A DNA stretch of 64,000 nucleotides. It comes from Azolla caroliniana (Eukaryota > Polypodiophyta). Shown here piece after piece: positions 22,080 through 33,647 of the stretch (the first letter of the stretch is position 1; the number at the start of each line of letters is the position of its first letter). Location: assembly GCA_043228905.1 (NCBI GenBank), contig JBHGNT010000008.1:5952001-6016000 (forward strand), given 5' to 3'. Under the pieces are notes generated by a model, which saw nothing but the letters and a program-made list of their open reading frames with translations, was not told the DNA's origin and searched no databases. Both the position numbers and the translations under genes were made by a program.

Positions 22080-25000
22080 ACATATACATGCATGCATCCA
22101 TATATACCTACATTCAAACATTACATCCATAAATATGTATATATATACATTACACCCATTTATACATGCATTTTGATTAAACATAAATATAGTTACAAAT
22201 ATATATTACCATATATAAATATGTAGATACATACATACAATATATACTACATAGATATTAGAATCAGCCATATATATTGGCATACACATATACATAATAC
22301 ATACATAAAATTAATATTACATATTTACATACACATTCTTACAAACATATTTTATATATTACATACATAGATTGACATATTCGCATTCGTGGGGTTTCCC
22401 ATTCGAATGCAAACGAATACGAATACGAATGGGTAGTCAAGTATTTGTTTAACCCCCCACCTCCCATTTATACATGCAAATTGACTAAATATATGTACAA
22501 ATATATATTACTATATATAAATATGTACATACACATACATACATGCATTACATACTACATACATATTAGAATCAACCATATATATATTAACATACATATA
22601 TACATAATACATACAAAAAAATAAATTACATATTATATATATACACATACACATACATATTAATACCTAATATTACATACTATATGTATACAAATCTTCA
22701 TACTTACAAACAAGTTACATATATGTACTACATATATTTACACGCGCACGCACACATAAATAAATTAGATATTACATAGCATATAATCCATACCAATTAC
22801 ACAATATACAAATTTACACACACATACATACATAAATTACACATATACATATATAGATAAATACATAGATATATTACATATGTACATACATATTCCACAT
22901 ATCACCATATATATAGATGATATAGGACCATACAAACCACAATACTTACATATATACACACACACACACATTAGATATATGTATGCTTACACATACATTG
23001 GATATATACATGCATATTACATACATACTACAAACATACATCCATATATGAGCCATATACATACTAAACATGAAAATATCCCAAAAATATACATACATAA
23101 ATACATTACATATATATACATACATAAATACATTACATATATATACATACATAAATACATTACATGTATATGTACACATACAAACATTCATACATTTGCA
23201 TACATATCACTGCACCACACACACATATACATACACATACATACATTAGATATATACATACATATTATGCACATATTACAAACACATTCATACTCATTGA
23301 ATCATGTATATTGATATATACATATATGCATACATATGTACATACATATTCCACATATCCCCATATATATACGTACATATGCCTACAATGTTATAAGTTT
23401 TACAAATATACATCCATACACATATATGCATACATTACATATATGCATACACAAATACGTTACATACATACATTACATATATACATACATATCATCACAA
23501 ACTACATACACATACATAAATATATACATACACATACGTACATATATACATACACATACATAAATATTACGAACAAACATCCACACACTCATGTATGCAT
23601 ATATGCATACACTGTTACACATACAAACATACATACATTACATATATACACATATGTACATTCATACATGTGCATAGATACATTGCATATTCATAGATTA
23701 TAATCACACATTCATATACATTGAGTCATGTACATTGACATATGCATACATACATACATACGTACGTACGTACGTACATTACATTACATATGCATACACA
23801 TATGTACATTCATACATGGACATACCTATAGGCTATATTCATTTATACATTGCTACATATAAATACATTATATATATACATAAATTAAATATTACAATCA
23901 CACATCCATACACTCCGAATCATATGCATTGACATATGGATATATGCATACACATACATGCATACATTACATATGCATGCACATATGTACATTCGTACAT
24001 GAACATACATATATTCATTCACACATTGCTACACGTATATACGTACATATGCCTACCATGATACACATATAAATTTTACAAACATACATCCATACACATA
24101 CATACATTTATACATTACATGCATAACATACATACATATATTCATTCATACATTGCTACCCATAATATGTACATATGCCTACAATAATACACATATAAAT
24201 TTTACAAACATACATCCATACACATCCATACATTTATACAGTACATACACAACATACATACATATATTACATACATACATTACATATGTGCATACATATT
24301 CCACATGTCACCATATATATAGGTCATACAGGGTCATACAAACTACAATATGTACATAGATTCACATGCAATTCAATACATACACACATCCCATATATAC
24401 AATTAATACAATACAATATGTACATACAAATGCATACATAACACATACATATATATGCATGCAATACAATACATATGCACATATATAGAACATACACACG
24501 CACATAACACATATACATGTCATACGCACACATGTTGTACATACAATAGCCCACGTATAGAACATATTCACACACACACCCATATAACACATACATACAC
24601 ATGCAATACAATGCACACATATGCATATACATAGAACATATGCATATACATAGAACATACACACAAACACATAACACATACCCTACATACTCACATGCCA
24701 GACACACAATACATACAATACAATATATACACACATGCCATATATACAATATAATACAATACAATATGTAGATACATACATATATACACATGCACATATA
24801 ATACATACACATCACACACACACATAACATATATATACATGTACATACACACATGCCATACATATAATACATACAATACACACATATGCATATATATAGA
24901 ACATTCCACATACACACACATAATATCACATACTTACATATGCACATGCCATACATACAACACATGGAATACAATACATGCATATATGCACATGTATAGA

Positions 25001-25090
25001 TCACGCGAGAGGGCACACACATACACACAAAGAATATACATATCCACAACCATAAACACACACACGTGTATAGAACATACATACATAAAC
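22080..25090. repeat. 3-kb ACAT/ATAC-rich simple-sequence region
   Basis: Imperfect runs of CATA, TACA and CACA dominate. Local longer repeats exist, for example three units of about 28 bp around 23085-23165 (ACATACATAAATACATTAC). Open frames on both strands (tyrosine/isoleucine/histidine-rich, or cysteine/methionine/tyrosine-rich) come from the repeats and are not genes. Confidence 0.95.
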
Positions 25091-25334
25091 ATGCTACAAC
25101 ACTTTTTTTAAAACACTAATTGGTTTAAAAAATGGGGCAAGAAAAGGGGGGAGATTACATATGTTTGTGTTTTAGGAAACAAGTGGGGGGGAAAAGAAAG
25201 GCGGAGTGAGAGAGACAGAGAAAAAGGGGGTATGGGGTAAAAGAGAGTGTGAGAGAGCGCTAAATCTAAAGGAAGGGGATTGCAAGAACAAGAAAACAGA
25301 AAGAAACAAAGTAAAGGTATTGGAGCTCGTGGCT

Positions 25335-26054
25335 ATGGCGGCACATCTCTCTCCTTCCCCCTCCTCTTCTGACCAATTGCAAAATCAAAAAGATCCCCTA
25401 GCATTACCGCTCATAGAAATTATTTCTCGTCCTCCTCCTTCACGGCTTCGTTGAGACATCACACAACTAGGTCTTCAAGTATTGATAAAAAACTACCATC
25501 TTAGGTCAGTCTTCTCCCTCTCTTCCATGGTCTCGTATCAGTAAGAAATGGTTTATGGTTAAAGGACAGAGGAAGGAGAGCATAGATGATCACCAACACA
25601 ATCAGAGCATTTTCAAGGAATGGAGGTTTGAATGGTGGCCGTACACTTGCCATTGAAGAGTGTTATCAACAATAGGATATTTCCTTCCAATTCTCAATGG
25701 GGTGCAATATGACAGTTTCCTCCTCTGTCTCTACTCGAGCATCCCATATGCAAATTTTGTGGTTTTTTTCACAATTTACCTTGCTCTTGTCAAAAATCCC
25801 AGCTTTCCAAGGTATGTTAGGTTCAATGCAATGCAAGCATGTGTCTTGGATGTTCTTATTGTTATCCCTCTCATCGTTTAGAGGATCCTCATCCCAAAGA
25901 GTGGATTCGGTTTTGATCTTCTCATCTTGTTCTACTATGTTGTCTTTGTTTCGCTTCTTCTGACTATATGGTTTTTAGAATTGTTTATTGCATTCTCGGA
26001 AAAATTCTTCGCATTCCTTTTGTGGCCGATGTTGTGGATAACCAACTCTTCTAA
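25335..26054 (+). pseudogene. TIC20-like gene fragment (captured)
   Basis: TIC20 proteins are multi-pass inner-envelope components of chloroplast protein import. A GTG-started frame at 25660 gives YFLPILNGVQY, then SIPYANFVVFFTIYLALVKN and RYVRFNAMQACVLDVLIVIPL. The frame continues past a TAG at 25879 (CAG to TAG likely; the family has Q-R-I here) with RILIPKSGFGFDLLILF. After a frameshift it ends ILRIPFVADVVDNQLF-TAA at 26052. About 20 residues after the first membrane segment are missing. The N-terminal part from ATG 25335 is serine/proline-rich, as a transit peptide could be, but stops at 25454. No intron is seen, so this may be a processed copy. Family recognised from motifs, not searched. 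Confidence 0.72.
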
Positions 26055-26440
26055 AGCTTAAATAGAGTGTCTAATAGATAAAGGAACTAGGTTTTCGAAA
26101 GAAAGGGGAGATGTATTAATGTCTCTTAGAGAGAGAGTGAAAGCAAATGGAAGCAACAAAAGTGTATTAATATCTCTTAAAGAGAGAGTCACGGCAATAT
26201 TTAATGTTACCTTCCTTTTATGTAGCTCATCATCTATGTATTATATCAGTTTTAAACCATTTTCGCATGTGTGCATGTGTGTATGAGTATTTTCATATGC
26301 ATGGTTGTGTTTGTATACATGTATGAATGCATGCACACATGCATTTGCAACATTTCCTCTCATGTTTTTTTCCATGTTAATCTGTGTATTTGCTATCATC
26401 ATTTCATAGGCAAGAATAGCTCTTTTCTTCTTGAGAAGCC

Positions 26441-26575
26441 TCGTGGGGAGCTCATGGTGGTGGTGCGTTCTCTGGGAAGGACCCTACCAAGGTCGATTGG
26501 AGTGGAGCTTACATTGTGAAGCAAGCTGCGGAGAGTATTGTCGCAGTAGGACTTGCCCGTCATTGCATTGTCCGG
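26441..26575 (+). pseudogene. S-adenosylmethionine synthetase exon fragment
   Basis: Reads [18 protein letters not shown], then [20 protein letters not shown], then HCIVR. This is the highly conserved central block of methionine adenosyltransferase ([16 protein letters not shown]). An R-to-W change (CGG to TGG) falls in the otherwise near-invariant DRSGAY. It is bounded by a plausible acceptor (GAAG before 26439) and a donor (CGG then GTATGT at 26576), so it looks like a single captured exon. No other part of the gene is visible inside the transposon. Cannot encode an enzyme. Confidence 0.85.
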
Positions 26576-28225
26576 GTATGTATTTGTCTTGTGACCATGG
26601 TGGATGTTGTGCCTTGTTCTTCACTCATTATGACATATTTTCTTCTTTTTCATGCAAATAAAGTCATGAGAAAAGAATGACCATTGTTCTTCTTAGGAGC
26701 TTAGTAGAAATCATGTTTAGTTGCGCATATTGCTTTAGGAATGTATAATAGTACTATAGCTTTATATATTCATTGTGTTTCCTTTTTATTCTTCAAATTA
26801 AATGGAAATGACGAGAAATATATTTTATTTAGGAAACCAATTATTTCTGACCTGGGATGATGGCTATCCACCTCAAACTTTGTAGAGGTGGAAACAAACA
26901 TTACCAGAAGATTGTGAATCATGCATTTCTTCCTATGTCTGTCTTTTGTTCTATCAGTATGGTTGGTCTTCATTCCTATGAATTGCATAAACTTTGAAAC
27001 TTCCAAATCCTAACTCTTTGGACTAAATTTGTATGTCCTAGTTTGCTCCTCTTATACATGTTATATTCATCATGTAAGTCATGGTAATTAGATTAAATAT
27101 TTATCAATGTTTTGGGCACATAATTCATGTTTCACTTTCAATTTACATCAACTGGTATTGCTTCTCAACTGTATACAATGCACATGTTGCTTACCAAAAT
27201 GTGTTTACTTTTAAACTCTTGTATGCTCAATATAGTAATTAAATATAGAGCAATTTAAAGCCCATAATAGGTAGATTGTTGCTTAGACTAACGAATATGT
27301 AACAATCGGAAGGTCACATTTGTAAAGTAGTAGGAAAATGAAGAACACTTCATTCGTATTTTAAATATGGAGAGGATACCTAGTGAGGTGGTCTACTGAT
27401 TACAAATATTAAACATATTTAAGCTTCTGAGTGGCTGTTATAAAAGGGGGAGATAGTCTAGTTGATTGATAAATGAATAATTGTATGTGTTGTAATATAA
27501 AACAATTTCCATTACTTTCATCTAGTCTAATGAATAATTGTTTTTTTGAAACACCATTTGAACCTTAGATGTAATGGTGGTTTGATTTGAAACATGTTTC
27601 ATTATTATTGGTCAAATTTGGGGAACAAAGATTCAAACTTTAAACCCATTGAATCTAAGGAATGGCTCTAATCACTAAGCCATTTACTTTTAGCATTCTT
27701 TCAATTTATCACTTCCTTACTTGTAACTTGCTTGCCTTGAGATAGTCGGGTACTTTATTTGAGTCGAGTGACTTGTTAGGTGACTGCCTTTGAGTCGGGT
27801 GACCAAAAACAAGATTTCTTGATGACACTTTTTTATCCAAATCAAACATGCCCTAAGTTGGGCAACTTGTATTGTCCATGGAATGACTCTCTTGTAGGCC
27901 TCTTTATGATTTAGGTGCAAATAAACACAAGCCACTACACACATACACATAACATATAGACACATGCCATACATGTAAGATATACAACACATAAATAAAT
28001 AAACATGGAATACAATGAAATACATACATATGAACACACACACACACACATACACATACGTACACATGTATAAAACATACATGTGTGTTCTATGTAAGGG
28101 CATTTAAAATGAGTTGTTGTCAAAATATATATTGGCACGAAGCGGTATTTTTATTAGTTGTTTTTTTATAGAAGGGTATCTAAACTAGTAAAAAATATAC
28201 GTATAAGGGGTTTATAAAAGATGTC
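26576..28225. other. Transposon interior without a recognised gene
   Basis: AT-rich. A minus-strand tRNA-like segment lies at about 27600-27690 (TGGCTTAGTGATTAG as A box, AGTTTGAATCT as weak B box). A short CACATACACATA microsatellite lies at 27940-28080. No protein family was recognised. Confidence 0.5.
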
Positions 28226-28272
28226 ATGAACGCACGTGATACAACCTCTTTATATATAGTGGAGCCCCCGGG

Positions 28273-29005
28273 GGACAAGGAGAGAGAGCTTAATGGAAAG
28301 ATGGCCTACGCATCGGCCGTAGGAAGTATCATGTACGCAATGGTGGCGACCCGACCCGACCTAGCCTATGTCGTAGGAGTGGTCAGCCAGTACATGTCAA
28401 ACCCAGGACGGAAGCATTGGGAGGCCGTCAAGAACATCTTAAGGTACGTGAGAGGGAACGAAGATACACAACTGACTTTCGGACTGACAACCTCAGCCAA
28501 AGTCGAAGGCTACACCGATTCCGACTATGCCGGGAATACGGACAATCAGAAATCGACATCAGGTTACATCTTCACCTATGGTGGCAGTGCGATATCACGG
28601 AGATCGAAACTTCAAGAGTGCACGGCTCTATCGACCATAGAAGCCAAGTACATAGCAGCATTGGAGGCAGCGAAGGAAGCGATTTGGCTACATCAACTGT
28701 CTGTCGACTTCTCAGCTATAAGCCAAACCAACCGACCTGCGCCAACCATCTATCACGCAAAGAAAAAGCATATTGAGGTGCGGTATCATCACATCCGGGA
28801 GCTCACAACCAAGAAGAAGCCCGAAGTCCAGAAGATCGACACCGAGGTGAACATCGTTGATTTCCTGACAAAGACACTCCTAGATCAACGCTTCAGAGCA
28901 CTAAGGACAAAGATGGGACTACGACAAGCAACCGAGCAGAAGAAATTGAACGAGGAGCAGAAGGTAAGAGTTGACCGAATCAATCATGATAATGAGCCAT
29001 GCTAG
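28273..29005 (+). pseudogene. Copia copy 4, 3' part (RNase H)
   Basis: Continues copy 4 after the transposon: ELNGKMAYASAVGSIMYAM, RPDLAYVVGVVSQYMS, then RNase H GYTDSDYAGNTDNQKSTSGY, ALSTIEAKYIA, HIEVRYHHIREL, VDFLTKTL. Compared with copy 3 about 17 residues including the Y-C-D-S segment are deleted before KHIEVRYHH. The open frame runs to 29005, past the point where copy 3 has a TGA (CGACAAGC here, TGACAAGC there). Confidence 0.93.
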
Positions 29006-29155
29006 GCTCGACACGGACCTCACCTATTCCGACTCGACTATATGCCGACCGACTTGTAACATAAATCTAGATTAGTGTTGTAATCTAAGTTTACGGGGGA
29101 GACAACCCCAAACACTTGTACATCTAGGAAAGAGTAGTCCTTTTACGGGGGAGTT

Positions 29156-29234
29156 TGTTAGCATAAAAGGTCAACTCCCTCCGCTTTGTATCCTAGTGTG
29201 AACTCGTCCACATAGTTAGGGCTTAATATATAAG
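29156..29234 (+). repeat. 3' LTR of copia copy 4, first piece
   Basis: Preceded by TTTACGGGGGAGTT, starts TGTTAGCATAAAAGG, and aligns with 20153-20240. It is interrupted after ATATAAG by the element at 29235 and continues at 30805-30973. Confidence 0.85.
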
Positions 29235-30799
29235 TGATAGCGTGTATAAGACAAAGGATAGTTATACACAATATGGGGGCTTGACCAAACCGATTAGATG
29301 GAGTTATGAATCATAATATATTATATAGATCAAGGTATCTACGAATTAGAGAGAATGACTCAAGAAATTAAGAAAAAAGATTGAGAAGATGAGCAAGAAA
29401 TAAGAATGTTCTCATATTCCACTATCAAGAGAATACAAAGGAGATAAACTCCACTAAAACCAAAGACCTTCCTCTTCTAAGACACTTCCTCTTCCACTAA
29501 GACACCTCTTCCTAAGACTCCTCCTCCACTCTTACGATCCTCATCCGCTCTTCCTAAGACTCCTCCACACTTAGGACTCCTCATCCACTCTTAGGATCCC
29601 CTCTCTCTTAGTTCCTCCGTCTAAGACTATCACTTTCTCTTTTATAATTTTCTTCTTCTTCCTCGTTCACGCTATTTTTAGAAGCTTTTTATCTCCTAAT
29701 TTTAGCTAAGACCCAACGACCTTCTAATTGTCATATCGCCCTCCTCAGAGCTCCGAATTAAATTAGTGATTTAAAACGTTATAGATAGCTCTCTTTACAA
29801 GCTTTTTAACCCATATTTAAACATAATATTTGGGTGAAAAATGAAGGAGTTATGACCATTCCTTTCTTACTGTTTCTCATGGTCCGTTTTTCTCATTTTA
29901 CTTTTCTCTTGGTCTCTTACTTTTACTTTTGACTTCTTCCTAAGGTCTTGGTTCGTGTTCTTAGCCTCCAAATGTGAATTATCCATACTTTATATCCATC
30001 TAGTGTTCAATGGTTTGAATTCAAAAAACACTTTCAAAAATGATAGGGTGTTTAAGACAAAGGGTAATCTTACACTATATGAGGGCTTGAACAAACTGAT
30101 AAGATGGAGTTGTGACTCATAATATATTATATAGATCAAGAGAGACTCAAGAAATTAAGAAAAAAAGATAGAGAAGATGAGAAAGAGATAAGATTGTTAT
30201 GATATTCCAATATCAAGACAATACAAAGGAGATAAACTCCACATTCAACTAAGAAACCAAAGACCTTCTTACTACCAATCACTCAAAAACCACAATTAAG
30301 ACCCTTCCTCTTTCACTAAGATTTCTCTTCCTAAGACTCCCTCTCCTCTATTAGGATCCTCTCCCTATTAGTTCTTTTGTCTAAGACTATCACTTCCTCT
30401 TTTATAATTTTCTTCTTCTTCCTCGTTCACGCTATTTTTAGAAGCTTTTTATCTCCTAATTTTAGCTAAGACCCAACGACCTTCTAATCGTCATATCGCC
30501 CTCCTCAGAGCTCCGAATTAAATTAGTGATTTAAAACGTTATAGGTAGCTCTCTTTACAAGCTTTCTAACCCATATTTAAACATGATATTTGGGTAAAAA
30601 ACGAAGGAGTTGTGACCATTCCTTTTTTACTGTTTTTTATGGTCCGCTTTTTCTCTTTTTACTTTTCTCTTGGTCTCTTACTTTTACTTTTGACTTCTTC
30701 CTAAGCTCTTAGTTCGTGTTCTTATCCTCCAAATGTGAATTATCCATACTTTATATCCATCTAGTGTTCAATGGTTTGAATTCAAAAAACACTTTCACA
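29235..30799 (+). mobile_element. Head-to-tail two-LTR dimer without interior
   Basis: Two direct copies of one sequence, 29235-30040 and 30041-30799. Each starts TGATAG(C/G)GTGT and ends near CACTTTCA(CA). The pair is flanked by the 5-bp duplication ATAAG (29230-29234 and 30800-30804), and the interrupted copia LTR resumes exactly after it, so the insertion borders are certain. TG...CA ends and a 5-bp duplication fit an LTR element; with nothing between the units this is two LTRs joined directly. A block rich in CTAAGAC and CCTCTTCC words differs in length between them. No coding sequence. Confidence 0.85.
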
Positions 30800-30804
30800 A
30801 TAAG

Positions 30805-30973
30805 CAATACCCTAACGTTGTAAAGAATAATCTTCTTATCGTGTCTATGAGAGAGAGAGAGACAAAGAACGTAATAGAGCTTCCATTAAAACTTCAAACT
30901 GTGTATATCTTTGCTTCTCTTTCTGTGTTGTTTTCTGACTACGAACTGAGACAGATCCTCATACGTTTCGGCA
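30805..30973 (+). repeat. 3' LTR of copia copy 4, second piece
   Basis: Resumes with CAATACC after the ATAAG duplication and aligns with 20240-20422: GAGAGAGAGA, then AAACTTCAAACTGTGTA, ending TTTCGGCA at 30973. Confidence 0.8.
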
Positions 30974-30984
30974 TACATTTACGC

Positions 30985-31411
30985 TTCACTCAAAGGGTAC
31001 ACCGATGCTGAATGCGTCGGCTATAAAGTCGACAGACAATCAACATCGAGATTCGTTCGGCAATGGAGCCATATCGTTGAGTAGTAAGAATCATCCGACA
31101 ATCGCATTGTCGAGCACAAAGGCCAAATACACTAGCACAACAATTGCCACATGTGAAGCCATTGGTTGAAACAAATCTTGAATGATCTGGGCATTCCCAT
31201 CAAGGATCTGATGCTCCTCTACTTCGACAACATGAGCAGTATCTACTTGGCCCGCAACTCAGTCTTTCACGCTCGAACCAAGCACATTGAGGTACACCAT
31301 CACTTCATCCGAGAGCGTGTCCTGGCCGGAGATGTCAACCTACAACACATCAACACGAATTTGCAAACGGCTGACATTTTCATGAAGGACCTGGGAGTCG
31401 ATAAGATGTGA
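30985..31411 (+). pseudogene. Copia RNase H tail, another subfamily
   Basis: GYTDAECVGYKVDRQSTS, degraded middle with frameshifts, then YFDNMSSIYLARNSVFHAR, HIEVHHHFIRERVLAGDVN and ADIFMKDLG, ending in a TGA at 31409. This is the C-terminal RNase H of a copia element, closer to copies 1 and 2 than to 3 and 4. The earlier part of the element is missing. Confidence 0.85.
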
Positions 31412-31487
31412 TAGTTCATGAAGAACCTAGGTCTTTTGACCGCTAACTAGTCGAGCTCGAGCGGGAGTATGGATGAGCAGTCGTTTA

Positions 31488-31640
31488 ACACGAAGTTGAA
31501 CGGAGCAGAGTAGACACAAGAGTGAGCCTGAGTATCCATCGAACATGAAGTTGAACAGAGCAACGCAGACACGGGAGGGAACCTGAGCATTCTTCCGACA
31601 CGAAGTCGAACAAAGTAGAGTAGACACATGAGTGAGTCGA
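31488..31640. repeat. About 60-bp repeat, three diverged units
   Basis: Units carry ACACGAAGTTGAACGGAGCA, GTAGACACAAGAGTGAGCC and close variants, starting near 31488, 31547 and 31603. It lies between the RNase H tail and the next LTR, as the extra 3' sequence does in copies 1 and 2. Confidence 0.8.
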
Positions 31641-31711
31641 TCATCCGAACCCGACCCGAAGCCCAGTCTAAACCAATTATTCAGCGATCGGAAGTTACAT
31701 CTAAAGGGGCG

Positions 31712-31995
31712 TGTTGAGAATCAAACTCAACTTCCCTAGTGTGGGAACGCACCTTAGGAATACCCAAGTGTGTGAACATCCCACCTCCTTTTATTATAAA
31801 CTAAGTGTTATAGAAGTTAAGTCCTATGACACAGTTTGTAGGTAGTTATAAAGTATCCGCCTCTTTTCCAAGTGGTGGTTGTAGTGAGAGAACATAGAGA
31901 GATTCAGGTGATTACATAAGCACCCTTTGCTTCATTTTGTAATTGTGTGGGTTCATCTTGCTCCTTTAAATTTTTTTCTTGTTTTCTGTATACAT
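31712..31995 (+). repeat. Probable copia 3' LTR
   Basis: A purine tract CTAAAGGGGCG precedes TGTTGAGAATCAAACTC at 31712. A TATA-like TTATTATAAAC lies near 31791. The right end is not resolved and may run up to the TC microsatellite. Confidence 0.5.
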
Positions 31996-31998
31996 TGT

Positions 31999-32111
<113 letters not shown>

Positions 32112-32142
32112 AACATAGATCACTTCTATTGCACAAAATCAC

Positions 32143-33400
32143 GCCCAATTCTTTATAGGCTCCAACAAGGCATGTTTTCTCATCCACATGGTCATTCCAA
32201 CCTGCCATTGTTTGAATTCTTCATTCAACTTCATAAGCCTCATCCACACGGAGCTTTCCCTTCCAAATTTGTTTCAAAAAAATCGACCAAATGTCTCCTT
32301 CTTGTGGGTCTTGGCCCCTTGTATCATTATCAACTTGAACTCCATCTGACATAGAATAATAAGTATTATTTACGTTCCTTCCCTCCAAATCCTCCATTAG
32401 CTTCTTCATTCCTCCACAACCAAAGTTGGTGCCTAGAGGTTGTCATGTCTCTAACAAATGGATGTGGTTGTCAGACAAGTATATGATATCATGCCGAAGA
32501 GCATTTTGGAAATCTGCACAATTAATTTGTTGATTGGTCCAAAGAATCACACCAAATACATCTACAAGGCAAATCAAGCCGATGGTTTTGGAAGTCACGA
32601 GTTCATTGATTGTTGTTTCACCAACTAGTCTTTCAACCACCTCATTTCTTGGCCTTGGTACTACTTTAGGTACATTTCTTTCATCTTGAATTCTTATCCC
32701 AATTGGGGTTATGGTATATGAAGTTTGCTCATTGTCCATTTGTAACGCTTGTCAAAGTGCCCACACGCTCTCTTTACCATGGCCCAATCCATAATAAGAC
32801 CATCTTCATTTTCCAAGAGTAGTTCAAACTCCCTCCGATCCTTCATATCTATCACTTTAAAAGAACAATAGCACGTTGGTAGAGTCTAATATAGTTTGGT
32901 CAAGCATAGATCGACCGCCAAATCTTTCATCAAACTCATGAAATGTTGCACTTGCACTCAACATTTTGTTGGGACTATCTAGCAGATCCATTACATCCTT
33001 CCTCTTTATTTGGGATGCATCATCGAAGCCATATTCCTCAAGTAAGTTTCGTGCAAAAGTCATTATTTCTTGTATCTCTAAGATGCGAGAATGGAGATTC
33101 AAAGCTACAACCCTAGCAAATCTTTACAACTTCCTTGTCACAGGAATGTCCATCGTTCGCATTTCGGTTTTGTAGGCCTCGAGGTATCGGGTGACATCTT
33201 TCCCATCGAAGCGACCATTTGCATCCACAATCTTTTCAATGGCCTTGTCAAGGCTTGTGGTGTTGGCTCTTTCATCAAAGCGTGTGGTCCATCATCATGA
33301 TCATCACTTGGGCCAAATTGTTATTCAAATCACCAGCATTTGATTCACCAGCCATCCTCCCTTGCCGCCCTTATCCCATCTGGTTCACCAAATTTATGTC
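32143..33400 (-). pseudogene. Ty3/gypsy gag remnant
   Basis: Read on the minus strand from about 33355: MAGESNAGDLNNN start, then in another frame DKAIEKIVDANGRFDGKDV and RYLEAYKTEMRTMDIP, then ALNLHSRILEIQEI (33102 downward), RFGGRSMLDQTILD, and FKVIDMKDRREFELLLE with DWAMVKRACGHFDKRYKW near 32760-32870. This resembles the capsid region of Ty3-type gag that opens with a FDGKDVT block, the kind found with fungal-like pol. Several frameshifts and stops break it. A further frame at 32443-32739 probably continues it. It may belong to the lineage that lost gag at 3299-8334; that link is inference. Confidence 0.6.
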
Positions 33401-33464
33401 GTGAAGTTTCACACATTGGTGTGAAGACTGAGCGCAACCACTAGGGACTAGAGAGGATGGGTGA

Positions 33465-33597
33465 CTCGAAGGCTCGTTAGAGTCAAAAGCTTCTAGGAGT
33501 TGAAAGGTCACTAGACAAAATCTCATTAGAGTTGAAGGCTCGACAAATTTGAAGGTCCTTAGAGTCGAGTACTCTTCAAACTCAAAGGCTTGTAAGA
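33465..33597. repeat. 17-bp minisatellite, left part
   Basis: About eight degenerate 17-bp units with consensus near GTTGAAGGCTCGTTAGA (two units are 15-16 bp). The same units continue at 35448, on the other side of a LINE. Confidence 0.85.
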
Positions 33598-33647
33598 TTT
33601 TATTTCTTGTAAGGGAGGCAGCGGAGTCGTCCTTGGGGGTACACAGG

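Larger units (their letters stand above)
21831..28272. mobile_element. 6.4-kb DNA transposon with captured gene pieces
   Basis: Inserted in the reverse transcriptase of copia copy 4. The 8 bp GGACAAGG is found at 21823-21830 and again at 28273-28280. The ends are imperfect inverted repeats of 47 bp: CCCAGGGGCTTCA on the left against CCCGGGGGCTCCA on the right, and CACGTG(A/C)GTTCAT exactly 34 bases in from each end (about 30 of 47 positions match). An 8-bp duplication suggests the hAT superfamily, but the end sequence is not a textbook hAT end and no transposase is seen, so it is non-autonomous and unclassified. Inside are about 3 kb of ACAT/ATAC-type microsatellite, a TIC20-like pseudogene, an S-adenosylmethionine synthetase exon and a tRNA-like segment. 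Confidence 0.85.

Noticed and set aside
22880-25111. Frames rich in Y/I/H/T or C/M/Y (up to 252 codons)
   Set aside because: They are translations of ACAT/ATGT microsatellite.
21823-28280. CACTA-type transposon
   Set aside because: CACTA elements start CACTA/CACTG and make 3-bp duplications; here the ends are CCCRGGGG and the duplication is 8 bp.
33465-33597. CRISPR-like array
   Set aside because: Units are contiguous and degenerate with no spacers, in nuclear plant DNA.
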